The notes: generated from the sequence alone by a model not told the origin. Counted from the first letter of the stretch, positions 18,483-27,847 are shown. The stretch is 64,000 nt of DNA from Halomicrobium urmianum (GCF_020217425.1 NZ_CP084092.1:1-64000); one strand, 5' to 3'. A program made the numbers and translations.

Positions 18483-20203
18483 TCGTCTCCCTCCCGGTTC
18501 GCCTCGTCGGTGGTGCGAACTCGCTCGACCGCCGCCCGGACGTCCTCGACCGCCGTCGCGGGGTCGCGTCCGCCATAGGTGACCGCCCTGAAGGCGTCGG
18601 CGATGGTCCAGACCGCCTCCTCGGGCAGCCCCCGGTCGACGGCCCGCTGCCCGACCTCCGTGGGCGTGAGGGTCTCGACCCGACCCGGGACGCGCCGCAG
18701 GAGCGCGTCGAACGCCCGGCGGATCGCGTCGAATCCGGCGGCCGTCTCGCCGCCTGCCGCCGCGGCTGCGGTGCCGCCGGTTCCGGTCGCCGCCGTCCCG
18801 CCGCGCAGGAGCGAAGCCAGCGAGAGCGACCGCACCCGGGCTACGATCGACTCGACCGCAGCGCGAACGCGTTCCCGGAGGAGCACCAGTGCAGCCCCGG
18901 GGTCGCGCCGCCGGAGCGACGCCGCGAGGTCGGCGAGCGTCGCCCGGAGGCGGGAACTGACGGCGACGAGCGCGTCGGACACGTGCAGCAGTACGACGAT
19001 CAGCCGCAGGCCGAACCACGTCGCGTACCGGTAGCCGGCCGCCGCCGCGGCGCCGATCCGCCCGCGGAAGACGACCAGCACCACCAGCCCGATCAGGACC
19101 GCACCGACGCCGACGGCGGCCGCGATGTACGGGGTGTACAGCCCGTCAAGCGTCGTCGAGGCAGTCATGTCGCCCCGCTGGGCCTCGACCCCGACGCTCC
19201 CCCGTCTCGGGAGCGTGACCGTCGCCGCCCCGTCGGCGTCGGTCCGGACGGGGTCGTCATCGCCGACCGCCACGGTCGCGCCGTCGACCGGCCGGCCGCC
19301 CTGCGTCACCCGGACGACGGCCGACTGCCCGGCTGCGAGCATCCCGAGTCCGGGGTTCGTCACCGAGACCTCCAGCGGGTCGGTCCCCAGTTCGCGGCTC
19401 CCGGCCGCCGCGCCCCGTTCGACGGCGACCGTCGTCGACGCGTTCCACGGGACGTCCACGCTGAAGCGGCCGTTCTCGCCGGTCCGACCGGCCGGGTCCC
19501 CGTTCACGAGGACGCGCCCGTCGGCGACGGACGCGCCGTCGACGTGCGCCAGGAGGGAGACGGTCCGACCGGGTCGCGGCTCGCGGTACGGAGCGACGCT
19601 GACGTTCGTCGGGACCGACACGTTCTCCGTGACGATTCCCGGAGCGGGCGCGCCCGCCTCCAGCCCGGGGTGGTACTCGGTGCCGGCGTCGCCCGCCGTC
19701 CGGTGGCTGGCGCGCTCGGCGGCGATCGTCAGGTCCGCCACGTACGGGACGACGGCCGTCGTCCGACCGAACTGGTCGGTCCGCCCCGCGAACTCGCCGT
19801 CGAGGCTGACGCCGACGCCGTCGACCGGGCTCCCGTCCCGCCGGACGGTGATCGTCGCCGGCTTCCCGGGGCGAATCGGTTCGGAGACAGAGATCTCGTA
19901 CGCCCCGGTCGCGTTCTGTGTGGTCCACTCCGGAGGGTTCGCCGACGAAGCACTCCCGTCGGACGAATCGCCGTCACCCGACGAACTGTCGCCAGTACCC
20001 TCACCCTGGCCCTCGCCCTGGCCTGCTCCGCTCTGTCCGGGGCCCTCCGGGCCGGGCATCTCCGGTTCGAATCCGGATCCGAGACCCCCGCTTCCCTCGG
20101 GGGGACTCCCGGCTAGCAGCGCGCCTCCGACGAGCGTCGCCAGACACACGAGAACGAGGGCGAGTCCGGACGCCCGTCTGAGCTGGTCACGACGCCGCGT
20201 CAT
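18479..20203 (-). CDS. DUF4129-containing membrane protein with Ig-like ectodomains
   Basis: 574 residues and the first gene of the operon. A signal/anchor helix (residues 11-31) is followed by a Gly/Ser/Glu-rich linker and an ectodomain of about 260 residues with three repeated carboxypeptidase-regulatory-like modules (PVDGVGVSLDGEFAGRTDQ is one). A membrane helix near residue 355-380 follows, then a C-terminal cytoplasmic domain of about 120 residues ending TPTEVGQRAVDRGLPEEAVW..., typical of DUF4129, which is also found at the end of transglutaminase-like proteins. It probably senses or binds the envelope and passes the signal to the MoxR/DUF58 pair. Confidence 0.82.
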   Translation of the reverse strand: MTRRRDQLRRASGLALVLVCLATLVGGALLAGSPPEGSGGLGSGFEPEMPGPEGPGQSGAGQGEGQGEGTGDSSSGDGDSSDGSASSANPPEWTTQNATGAYEISVSEPIRPGKPATITVRRDGSPVDGVGVSLDGEFAGRTDQFGRTTAVVPYVADLTIAAERASHRTAGDAGTEYHPGLEAGAPAPGIVTENVSVPTNVSVAPYREPRPGRTVSLLAHVDGASVADGRVLVNGDPAGRTGENGRFSVDVPWNASTTVAVERGAAAGSRELGTDPLEVSVTNPGLGMLAAGQSAVVRVTQGGRPVDGATVAVGDDDPVRTDADGAATVTLPRRGSVGVEAQRGDMTASTTLDGLYTPYIAAAVGVGAVLIGLVVLVVFRGRIGAAAAAGYRYATWFGLRLIVVLLHVSDALVAVSSRLRATLADLAASLRRRDPGAALVLLRERVRAAVESIVARVRSLSLASLLRGGTAATGTGGTAAAAAGGETAAGFDAIRRAFDALLRRVPGRVETLTPTEVGQRAVDRGLPEEAVWTIADAFRAVTYGGRDPATAVEDVRAAVERVRTTDEANREGDE

Positions 20204-20749
20204 CGATCGTTACCGCTGTCAATCCGTCTCAGTGCCATGGTTTCGGTGAGTATCGCAACGTAGTCTATCGCACCGGCATCCCGCCTGCCCGTGAACTGCC
20301 GTCTCGGATCCGCGTTCGGCGTCACAGGTCGTCGACACCGAGTGTCTCTCGAGAGCGGGTCGGGTCACGTATCCGCTCGTCCGAGCGGTGCCGCTCTACG
20401 TGGTCGCCCAGCGCTGTCTGTGCGGCTTGCTGTACGTCGGACGATCTCCCACCGGGTTCACTGCCGAGCCTCACCGGCGCCCCTCGAGCTGCGACAGGGG
20501 CGAGAGGGCCTCTCCGGCCGGTAGAGTAGCGAGTCGCGATACCGGTGGTCTCCATCGAACGATCCTATACGTGTAGCCAACCATATAGATTTGGTAATCA
20601 AGTTGCCAGTATATAGAACGACGCCGTCGTGGTGGTTTTCGGCCGGTATTCGGCCCCAGATCGAGAGATCAGTGACTCAGAGAGGTTCGAGTTGTAGTAT
20701 ATCTGAATATAGTTGACAGACGGGGTACAGTATCGGAGAACGTACTGAG
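20204..20749. other. Intergenic, no firm gene
   Basis: A minus-strand frame at 20322-20555 (77 codons, third-position GC only about 70 percent) could encode a small protein but matches nothing I know. From about 20560 to 20740 the DNA turns AT-rich, marking the approach to origin A. Confidence 0.4.
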
Positions 20750-21103
20750 TTAGTGCCGTCGCTGTACTTCGTCCATCTCGCACTGCACGCAGAGGTCGTC
20801 GGCGAAGCAGGCGACGTTGTCGTACGGACACGCCCGTTCCTCGACGTCAACGGAGAGGGTCCGTTTCTCGCGTTTCCACGTCCGTTCCAACTGGCGGATA
20901 TCGGTCTTCGCGGACGAGAACACGATCTCCCCGTTCCGATCCTCGATCTTCACAACCGTCGTGCTGGACTGCTTCGTCTTCATGAGTGCGATGGCATCCT
21001 CATAGGACGAACACGTGGTTCGGTCACGTTCCCCACTGTCGTCTAACGAGACGACCGTAATCGACCCGTCGTAGGATTCTGTCGATTCCAGCGCGCCAGT
21101 CAT
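20750..21103 (-). CDS. Small cysteine-containing protein next to origin A
   Basis: 117 residues. Not recognised. The C-terminus carries four cysteines (ERACPYDNVACFADDLCVQC), a possible metal site. The start at 21103 is supported by a TATTATATTACACC box (minus strand) at about 21121-21134, some 27 bp upstream, which fits leaderless transcription; the longer frame reaching 21379 would read through the origin boxes and is rejected. It is transcribed away from the origin A boxes. It could be a modulator of replication initiation, but that rests on position only. Confidence 0.6.
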   Translation of the reverse strand: MTGALESTESYDGSITVVSLDDSGERDRTTCSSYEDAIALMKTKQSSTTVVKIEDRNGEIVFSSAKTDIRQLERTWKREKRTLSVDVEERACPYDNVACFADDLCVQCEMDEVQRRH

Positions 21104-21207
21104 GCTGGCAACGTTCCTAGGTGTAATATAATAGAATCGACCGTCTATAGCGAATCTAACGCTGTGGGAGCAGCAGGGAACGTGGTCTGAGAACGTATCG
21201 ACGTTGT

Positions 21208-21613
21208 CCCCCCACCCCCCTCGTCCAGACTGTATCACTGACCCGGTACTGACGAATCCAGACCAGTATTCAACACTGATAGGATCACTCGAATCCCCAC
21301 CCCCCTCGTCCAGACTGTAACTCCCGATGGACAGGCATCTGGGCCGTCGTATCGACTCACTCTGGAGGTTTATAACCATTACTTGTATTTTACTATACAG
21401 GATATAATTAGCAGATGTTACCAGACATTACCAATTTACTGTGGTCCCCGGAGTAGACAGTGGGTTTTACCGATAGTCTCGATTCGAATCGGGACATACA
21501 GTCTGGACGAGGGGGGAGGAGGGTCTAATATTAATACTAAAACCCCATTTGAGACGTGAGAATAGCCCTCATTCACCACATATATTCAGTTACAGTCTGA
21601 ACGAGGTTCCACC
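21208..21613. other. Replication origin A: origin recognition boxes around an AT-rich element
   Basis: Four copies of a G-ended box (consensus TACAGTCTGGACGAGGGGGG): minus strand at about 21208-21234 and 21295-21320, plus strand at 21496-21520 and a degenerate one at 21590-21613. The inner pair flanks a stretch rich in A and T (21367-21440, TTTATAACC to ATATAATTAGC), the likely duplex-unwinding element. G-runs point away from it on both sides, the geometry known for archaeal ORBs. The degenerate box lies just in front of the orc1 promoter (TTTATTTCCATTTATTAAG, 21616-21634) and may serve autoregulation. Confidence 0.85.
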
Positions 21614-21646
21614 AATTTTATTTCCATTTATTAAGACATAGTACGT

Positions 21647-22807
21647 ATGACTGATTCGTCCAGACGGGATATCTTCTCAAGTGCAGGAGGGGACATCATT
21701 GCTAATCGCGAGCTTGTCGATATCAGTCATGTACCTGCTCTGGATCGAATCGTCGGTCGTGACACGGAAATCAGCGAAGTCGGCTCAGCGCTCGCGCCCG
21801 GTACGATCGGTGCGCCGCCGGAGTCGATAACGATTTACGGAAAGACCGGAACCGGGAAATCCCTGATCGCGAGAAGTATCACGTGTGAGGCTGTCGCCGA
21901 AGCCGAGGATAACGGCCACCGCCTCACATACGCCTACGTGGATTGCTCCGACGACGACACCGAGACACAGGCGAGCCGGGCTATGGCCCGTGCAGTCAAT
22001 GAACATCTTGGTGCCGATCGTGATATCCCGATGACTGGATACTCCGGTTCACAGTACCGCGAGATGACTTGGGATTTGCTCAACGATCACGACGTCGACG
22101 TCTTGATCACGATTCTCGACGAAATCGATCTACTATCTGACGACGATATTCTACGAAGCCTATCCCGAGCAAAGGAGAGCGGGAAAACAGACACGCATAT
22201 CGGGGTTATCTCAATCAGTAACAAAGTAGAGTACCGTCGAGAGTTGAGCGAACGGGTCGATTCTAGCCTTCAGGATCGAGAGTTCGTGTTTGACCCATAC
22301 GACGCCGAGCAACTCCAGGCAATCCTGACAAACCGTTCGGATGCGTTTGAAGACGGGGTCCTCCAAGAGGGAGTGATTTCACTCATTGCAGCCAAGGCGG
22401 CACAAGAACACGGGGATGCACGAAAAGCAGTCGATATGCTGTACGAAGCTGGCCGTATCGCTGAGCGGAAAGGCGCGTCAGAAGTAACTGAAGACATGGT
22501 CGAAGAAGCCGAGCATCGGGCGAACGTAAACCAGTTCAAGAGCCTTATCTCAGGTAGTGTTCAGCACGTCAAGTATCTCCTGCTGGCACTAGCGACCCTC
22601 ACCACTGATTCCGAAAAGGAACATTCCCAGTTCCGAACCAGCGAGATCTACGACCTCTACACTACAATCGCAGAGCGTGAAGGCTACGATCCCCTGTCGC
22701 AGAATCGTGTTCTCGAGTTACTGGACGAACAGGCATTCCTTGGCGTGACTGAAAATGAACTTACGAGCGGTGGTCGGGACGTGGAACGTATACCGTTCAC
22801 AGATTAA
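21647..22807 (+). CDS. orc1: Orc1/Cdc6 replication initiator (origin A)
   Basis: 386 residues. AAA+ core with Walker A YGKTGTGKS (about residue 66-74), Walker B ITILDEIDLLSDDD, sensor 1 VISISN, sensor 2 region with EHGDARKAVDMLYEAG, and a C-terminal winged-helix domain. It should bind the ORB boxes on both sides of the gene and load the MCM helicase. Codons are less GC-biased than in the chromosomal neighbours (many A/T third positions), so this initiator may have been acquired with its origin. ORB copies occur 5' (origin A) and 3' (22906-23070). Confidence 0.95.
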   Translation: MTDSSRRDIFSSAGGDIIANRELVDISHVPALDRIVGRDTEISEVGSALAPGTIGAPPESITIYGKTGTGKSLIARSITCEAVAEAEDNGHRLTYAYVDCSDDDTETQASRAMARAVNEHLGADRDIPMTGYSGSQYREMTWDLLNDHDVDVLITILDEIDLLSDDDILRSLSRAKESGKTDTHIGVISISNKVEYRRELSERVDSSLQDREFVFDPYDAEQLQAILTNRSDAFEDGVLQEGVISLIAAKAAQEHGDARKAVDMLYEAGRIAERKGASEVTEDMVEEAEHRANVNQFKSLISGSVQHVKYLLLALATLTTDSEKEHSQFRTSEIYDLYTTIAEREGYDPLSQNRVLELLDEQAFLGVTENELTSGGRDVERIPFTD

Positions 22808-22905
22808 TGCAGGATCACAAGGTCGTCTTAGACGCAGTCAAGGAATCATGATTCAGTTTACAGCCGGGATGAAGGGAGGGGGAGAACAAATCCTACGAGC
22901 GAGAG

Positions 22906-23070
22906 ATACAGTCTGGGTGAGGGGATGGGTGACCAGAGTGACGGGGGGTATCGGAGTGAAAATGCAGACATCCAAATCACGGATACAGTCTGGACGAGGG
23001 GGGAGGGAAGAATCGGAGTGAAAACCCAGACACTCGAATCATAGATACAGTCTGGACGAGGGGGGAGAGG
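22906..23070 (+). repeat. Three downstream ORB copies of origin A
   Basis: Direct copies of the origin A box at 22906-22930 (variant GTCTGGGTGAGGGG), 22983-23008 and 23045-23070, all on the plus strand, spaced about 77 and 62 bp apart. They lie between orc1 and the convergent transporter gene. The rest of 22808-23181 shows no gene. Confidence 0.85.
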
Positions 23071-23181
23071 CACTTCCACGATACGCTGTTTCCCTCTGCC
23101 AATGCAGGGAGCAAGCATCGTATTTCTCCCTACTTGCCTGGGAATACGAGTAAGTCCCATCAAGCGTGCGGGCGAAACTGG

Positions 23182-24159
23182 CTACGCTACGACACCACTC
23201 CTCGCGAGCAGTATCAGCCCCGTGACGATCGGCAGGCACCCGAGGATCGTGAGGAACACGACGGTCCCGACGTAGTCGCCCGTCGAGACGCCCTCGTCGG
23301 GGTCGTCCGCGAACTCGATGGACAGCACCATCGGCGTGACGGCGGACGGTCCCGCCGCGAGGACGACGAACGCCCACGTCACGGCGGAGTCGCCGACGTC
23401 GATCAGGGCCACGACGGCCACGGCGACGACGGGAGCGATCAGGAGCTTCAGCCCGACCGTCGGGAGCGTCTGTCGGACCGTCGCGCCGACGTCCATCTTC
23501 GCGACCTGCAGGCCGAGGATCAGGAGAAAGATCGGGATCGAGGCGTCGCCGACCATCCCTAACGTCTGCATGACCGTCCCGTCCGCCGGTGGTGCGGCGT
23601 CGAGCCCGGCGACGGTCATCGCGGCCACGACCGCGTACACGACCGGCTGGCTGAGCACGCGCCGGACCGCCTCGCGGTGGCCGCCGTCCGATCGACCCTT
23701 CGACAGGAGGTAGATGCCCAGCGTGTACAGCACCAGGTTCTGGACGACGACGAACAGCACGGCGGTCGACCGGCCGGCCTCGCCGAACGCGAACGAGGCC
23801 ACGGGGATGCCGAAGTTGCCGACGTTCGGAATCGCGGCGGCCATCGCAGCGCCGTACACCACGGTCCCCTCCTGGCCCCGCGATCGGTCCGTGGCCCAGG
23901 CAATGACGCCCATCACGAAGGTGAATGCAACCATCGCCCCCGCGATGCTCGCGACCGTTCCGACGTCGATCGACGTGGTGACGAGCGTCTCGAACACCAG
24001 CGCGGGCAGGAGGATATACACGGTCACCGTGCTGAGTCCGTCGATGTCGACGTCTCGAGCCCTTCCCAGCAGATACCCCGCGGCAGCGATCGAAAGCGGC
24101 GGGGCGACCGAGGACAGGAAGATCGACAGCACCGACCGGAGCAGATCGATCGCAGTCAC
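23182..24159 (-). CDS. AEC-family transporter (auxin efflux carrier type)
   Basis: 325 residues from a GTG start. About ten hydrophobic helices in two inverted sets of five, each with an unwound proline/glycine region: IPNVGNFGIPVASFAFGEAG in the first and AAGPSAVTPMVLSIEF in the second are typical of the AEC (PIN-like) family. Members export organic anions or malonate/malate-like acids; the substrate is not predictable. It stands alone, convergent to the origin A boxes. Confidence 0.87.
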   Translation of the reverse strand: MTAIDLLRSVLSIFLSSVAPPLSIAAAGYLLGRARDVDIDGLSTVTVYILLPALVFETLVTTSIDVGTVASIAGAMVAFTFVMGVIAWATDRSRGQEGTVVYGAAMAAAIPNVGNFGIPVASFAFGEAGRSTAVLFVVVQNLVLYTLGIYLLSKGRSDGGHREAVRRVLSQPVVYAVVAAMTVAGLDAAPPADGTVMQTLGMVGDASIPIFLLILGLQVAKMDVGATVRQTLPTVGLKLLIAPVVAVAVVALIDVGDSAVTWAFVVLAAGPSAVTPMVLSIEFADDPDEGVSTGDYVGTVVFLTILGCLPIVTGLILLARSGVVA

Positions 24160-24261
24160 GTGTCGGTCTATCCGCGACCGGTCTTATCCGCTACGACTCG
24201 CGTGATCGACCCCATCTCGGTCTCGGCGGACTCGTCCCGCCGCAGTCTCGGCAACGGCGAA

Positions 24262-24918
24262 CTACTCGACCGACTCCCCCTCGGTCGTCAGCGTCGCGTC
24301 GATGAGGTTCGCGGTCCCGCGACGGAGACGTTCGGACACCGCCTGATCGGAGATGCCCAGCTCTTGGGCCACCTCGTCCACCCCGGTCTCACGGGGCACG
24401 TCGAAGTAGCCCCGCTCCCGGGCGGCCACCAGGGCGTCGCGCTGCTCTGGCGTCACCGATCCGAACGATTGCCGCGGGGCGCCGGGTTCGGTCAGACTGC
24501 GGAGCTCGAAGCTCGTCTCCCGTTCGGAGAGGGCGTCCCGGAAGGCCTCGAACTGGTCGCGCGAGACGAACCGGATGCGCAGTTGCCACCCGAGAGCGTT
24601 CGCCTCGGCGTCCAGAATCGATCCCCGCTGGTCGACGTAGTCGTCGATGCGCTCGTCGACGTCCCCGCTCCAGTCGAGCTGGTAGTACTTCTCGTCACCG
24701 AACTCGTAGCTGTCGACGATCTCGTCGACGCTCGGATCGGCCGCGAGGACGTCGTCGGTAGCGTCGAATTCGGTGTGCGCGACCCAGAGACAGGGCATCA
24801 CCCACGCCCTGCTGTGGGCCGCGATGCGCTCGGCCTCAACCGCGAGGTCGGGCAGCTCCCGGAAGGCGTACTCGAGGGCGACGGCCTCGTGGGGCAGCGA
24901 GAAGGTCGCGATGATCAT
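24262..24918 (-). CDS. Bat-type helix-turn-helix regulator (HTH_10)
   Basis: 218 residues. The N-terminal 150 residues form the sensing region common to haloarchaeal bacterio-opsin-activator relatives. The C-terminal HTH_10 domain is plain: SVTPEQRDALVAARERGYF then EVAQELGISDQAVSERLRRG. It should bind DNA and respond to an unknown cue. The start at 24918 (MIIATFSLP) is the conserved N-terminus; the frame also runs further upstream without support. A solitary gene. Confidence 0.88.
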   Translation of the reverse strand: MIIATFSLPHEAVALEYAFRELPDLAVEAERIAAHSRAWVMPCLWVAHTEFDATDDVLAADPSVDEIVDSYEFGDEKYYQLDWSGDVDERIDDYVDQRGSILDAEANALGWQLRIRFVSRDQFEAFRDALSERETSFELRSLTEPGAPRQSFGSVTPEQRDALVAARERGYFDVPRETGVDEVAQELGISDQAVSERLRRGTANLIDATLTTEGESVE

Positions 24919-25053
24919 CTGCCTCGATACGGGCCGGATGGGGAAAACACGTGCGTCACTGGGGAGCAAACGACCACACCGAGCCGCCACTCCGGAACTA
25001 CCGAGAGGCTACTGGACAGCTCACGACCGGTGTCCGTCGCTGTCCGTCGGCGA

Positions 25054-25582
25054 TTATACGATGAACAGGCGCAATACTACGGCCTTCAGGCCGTGGATAC
25101 GCGCCGCCATTTGAGAATCGCTCCACGCTGCGATGACCAGTCCGAGATTTCAAATCCATACTCTCAAGTCGCAGGCGACCTTCGTAGGAGAGAGGAATCA
25201 GGCCGGGAAGAGAGCGATTCCTGCCAGTCCTACGATGGCGGCCTGCCCGCCCCCAAGCAATGAGACAGTAATCGGAACCAGTCCGGGTGAACGGTCGGTT
25301 CCTATAATGAACCGGTGCAGTGCCTGACTGCTGTACACACTACGAAAAGTAACTCCGAGTCCGTTGACGCCCACTCGACCCTCGCTGGGCACAAACAACC
25401 ACGAGGGTCGAACGCGGCATGAGGATAGGAGTACCGGGGGCTTGGCACTCCCAGCAGTCCCACCCGCTTGAGACCACGAGCGTCCCTCTCAGATTCGTAC
25501 TGGTTGGATGCTCGGTGAGATTGCAAACCTGAAAACTCCAACGCTCAGGATTCCTCCGCGTTCACGCGGAGGAGGATGTCAA
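25054..25582 (+). mobile_element. Non-autonomous IS200/IS605-like element (copy 1)
   Basis: The left end shares TTATACGATGAACAGGCGCA with copy 2 at 36889 apart from one base, followed by a subterminal hairpin ACGGCCTTCAGGCCGT (25079-25094) and GGATACGCG. The right end has the hairpin CCTCCGCGTTCACGCGGAGG (25553-25572) followed by AGGATGTCAA. Both ends are conserved in copy 2, with compensatory changes in the stems. The 530-bp interior has no transposase or TnpB frame. Such palindrome-associated elements are known from haloarchaea as derivatives of IS1341-type transposons. The right part may include an old omega-RNA region; that is inference. Confidence 0.75.
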
Positions 25583-25607
25583 TGAAACGTCGTCCGTGGT
25601 GACTGGT

Positions 25608-25847
25608 ATGGAGGACAGACAACCAATCACCCAGCGCGTCGTGCGAGCAGTCGCCAGTCAGACCGAGTCGGATCCGTTAGAACTACCGCCGTTAGGGAGA
25701 GCCGTCGACGTCGATGCGCTGGACAAAGTCGAAGAGATCTCGGGAGAGACGACCGTTCAGTTCGACTACGCGGGCCACACTATCACTGTTCACGACGACG
25801 AGACGATCGACTTGCTGCGTTCCTCCGATCACGGCGTACAGGCGTAG
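25608..25847 (+). CDS. HalOD1 output-domain protein
   Basis: 79 residues. Matches the short haloarchaeal HalOD1 domain: ITQRVVRAVASQTESDPLELPPL, a helix plus proline turn, then VQFDYAGHTITVHDDETIDL. Stand-alone HalOD1 proteins are common in haloarchaea and are thought to be signalling output modules without a known partner. The ATG at 25608 lies 26 bp after the right end of the IS200/IS605-like element, whose insertion may have replaced its promoter. A GTG at 25596 is a possible alternative start. Confidence 0.82.
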   Translation: MEDRQPITQRVVRAVASQTESDPLELPPLGRAVDVDALDKVEEISGETTVQFDYAGHTITVHDDETIDLLRSSDHGVQA

Positions 25848-25921
25848 TCCAGTCGGGTCTGCTCTACTGCCGGCCAGATCCGCTGACTGTTCAGGTGCCA
25901 GTTCGGACCGGTCGACCAGCG

Positions 25922-26950
25922 TCAGGCCGAGTCACTGCTGAAGCGCAACCGATAGTCGAAGTAGTCCCCGTCGTATAGCAGCGTCCCCCCGCCGTGGTCG
26001 TCCGTGAACGCGTCCTTTTCGACGTTGCCGTCGACGTACGCCCGCTCGTCGAGGGCCCGCAACACCGCTCGATACTCGGGTGAGTACGAGTGTGACTCGC
26101 TGTATCCCTCGCCGTCGCCCCGCGCCTGCCAGAGTATCTCTCGGGCGTCCTCGGAGAGGTCGCTCTCCGCGATACGCGCGTCGACGATCTTCGCGCGGAG
26201 GATCGCCTCCATCCTGTCGGGACTGGTCGCGACCTGCTGGACGGTCGCCCGGTAGACCGGCTCGTGGAACCGCTCGTCGCTGACGTCGACTGCGTACGTC
26301 GTCTCGCGGAAGGTTACCCGGTCGGGGGCGTCGTCGGCCAGCAGCCGACTCGCCTCGATTGCCTCCTCCCGCCGGTACACGTACCCGCCGCGCTGGACGA
26401 GTCCCCACGCGACGCCGCCGACGTTACCGCGAGCCCGGGCAGCCATGTGCGCGACGTGGACGGCCCGCTGATCGCTCTCGGGAAGCCGGTCGGCGTCGAT
26501 CGGATCGGCAGACGCGTCGTCGTCGTCGGCAGACGAGGCGTCGGCGTCGTCACTCACCTCGGAGAGTCGAAGCACCGGACGAGTCTCGGTCGCTTCGTCG
26601 ACGACGACGGATCCAAGCTGGTAGTAGGTGCCGTCGCGCTCCGCGTACCTGGGATCGTCGTCGGACGTGCGGAACGGTTTCCGGTACTGGGTCGTGTACG
26701 TCGATCCGTTCAGCGTCTCCTCGAACGCCGCTTCGTCCCAGTCCGGCTGCGTCTCCGAGAGGTCGGCGACGTACCGGTCGCGGAGCGGGCCGTCCCGCGG
26801 GGCGAGAGTGAGCTGGAGGGACCGCTGGGTCCCTCCGGCCTCGTCGTTGTCGCTCGACGCAGACAGGCTCTGACAGCCAGCGGAGGCGGCGACCACGGCG
26901 GCGACTCCCACCGACAGGAACCGGCGTCGCGTCGAATCGCGGGGGATCAT
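25922..26950 (-). CDS. Tat-exported lipoprotein of unknown function
   Basis: 342 residues. Tat motif TRRRFLSVG, hydrophobic stretch and lipobox SAGC at residue about 25. The mature part has no motif I recognise; it alternates beta-rich blocks (TYYQLGSVVVDEAT) with an acidic insert around residue 140 (DDADASSADDDDASAD), and ends YDYRLRFSSDSA-like. The start codon abuts the divergent ArsR-like gene (CATATG, no spacer), and a TATA-like CATTATG (minus strand) near 26974 sits inside that gene's 5' end. Confidence 0.75.
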   Translation of the reverse strand: MIPRDSTRRRFLSVGVAAVVAASAGCQSLSASSDNDEAGGTQRSLQLTLAPRDGPLRDRYVADLSETQPDWDEAAFEETLNGSTYTTQYRKPFRTSDDDPRYAERDGTYYQLGSVVVDEATETRPVLRLSEVSDDADASSADDDDASADPIDADRLPESDQRAVHVAHMAARARGNVGGVAWGLVQRGGYVYRREEAIEASRLLADDAPDRVTFRETTYAVDVSDERFHEPVYRATVQQVATSPDRMEAILRAKIVDARIAESDLSEDAREILWQARGDGEGYSESHSYSPEYRAVLRALDERAYVDGNVEKDAFTDDHGGGTLLYDGDYFDYRLRFSSDSA

Positions 26951-27265
26951 ATGGGGCCACTCACCGCCCGACATAATGCCGTTTTTGGACGGGACGACGA
27001 ACTGGTAGCCGACGTCGAGACGCTCGGAGCGCTCGGGAACGACTCCCGCTACGAGGCGCTCCGACTCATCGCCGCGGCGGACGACGAGCTCTGCGTCTGC
27101 AAGCTCGAACCGGGGCTCGGCGTGAGCCAGGGCGCCGTCAGCCAGGCGCTGTCGCGGTTGTTCACGAGCGGCGCAGAGGGCCGATGGCGATACTACGCGA
27201 CCACGCCGGGGGCCTACCGGCTCCTCCACGCCCTCGGCGAAACGAGAACCACCGGATCTGACTGA
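26951..27265 (+). CDS. ArsR-family regulator with a shortened wing
   Basis: 104 residues. The ArsR winged HTH is clear: LGALGNDSRYEALRLI, the metal-site-like ELCVCKLEPGL, the recognition helix SQGAVSQALSRL, and EGRWRYYATTPGAYRLL. Between SRL and EGRW about five residues usually present (LV.RRK type, the start of the wing) are missing in frame, so DNA binding may be altered. The ATG directly abuts the start of the divergent lipoprotein gene; no closer start exists, but the frame is open upstream, so the true start could lie inside that gene. Confidence 0.75.
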   Translation: MGPLTARHNAVFGRDDELVADVETLGALGNDSRYEALRLIAAADDELCVCKLEPGLGVSQGAVSQALSRLFTSGAEGRWRYYATTPGAYRLLHALGETRTTGSD

Positions 27266-27392
27266 CCGAACAGCCGACGGACGGACCACCACTTGCGCCC
27301 CCTGAGCTGTTCGTGGAGGGTTTCTCGCAAGATGCTCGCGGGGACTCCCGCGTTTCCTCCTCGGCTGCAGATGTCCGGGGTTTGATCTGGCC

Positions 27393-27550
27393 TTACAACT
27401 CGAAAACGGGGGGCTGGTCGCTCCCGGCTGGTCGGTTACAGCTCGAAAATGGAGACGTAACGAGACAGACTGGGACGGAACGGCGAGTATTACTCCGATC
27501 GCCCATCTGGATGGTGGATTCTCGATTTACAACTCGAAAACGCGGGGCTG
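27393..27550 (+). repeat. Third family of G-rich origin-box-like repeats
   Basis: Three direct copies of TTACARCTCGAAAACGSGG followed by GGCTG-like sequence at 27393-27420, 27434-27458 (degenerate 3' end) and 27524-27550. The T/A-rich head plus G-run tail resembles ORBs, but the sequence differs from both the origin A and origin B boxes. They sit just left of the mini-element that bounds origin B. No gene covers 27266-27598. Confidence 0.7.
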
Positions 27551-27598
27551 TTTTCGAACAGCGGCCGGAAGTCGGTAGTTCGGCTATTTTCCCACAGC

Positions 27599-27682
27599 TA
27601 TAGTAGAAAGTGAAACTATTCACACATCGAGGGGCACCCGAGGTGCCCCTCGAGTGTGTCAGTGCGTTCAATTTCTACTATA
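27599..27682. mobile_element. 84-bp palindromic mini-element, copy 1
   Basis: Terminal inverted repeats TATAGTAGAAA / TTTCTACTATA enclose a near-perfect long palindrome (ACACATCGAGGGGCACC / GGTGCCCCTCGAGTGTGT). No coding capacity. It has the same orientation as the copy at 54218 and the opposite orientation to the copy at 30424. The family matches MITE-like elements; the parent transposon is not in the window. Confidence 0.82.
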
Positions 27683-27847
27683 ATCGCATCTCGCTGTCAT
27701 CGTTGCGAGGGCGATCAGCTCTCGTGCTAATCGTAACTCCGGATACCAGGGGAGGAAGCCAACTGGTTCAGTCGCTCCTCGGATATCGGGCTGTAACGGA
27801 TTACATGTATCCACTCGGATCAAAGACGGGAACCGAGCCGATCGGAA

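Noticed and set aside
20322-20555. 77-codon minus-strand gene
   Set aside because: Third-position GC is only moderate, no promoter or homology is recognised; kept only as a note in the gap entry.
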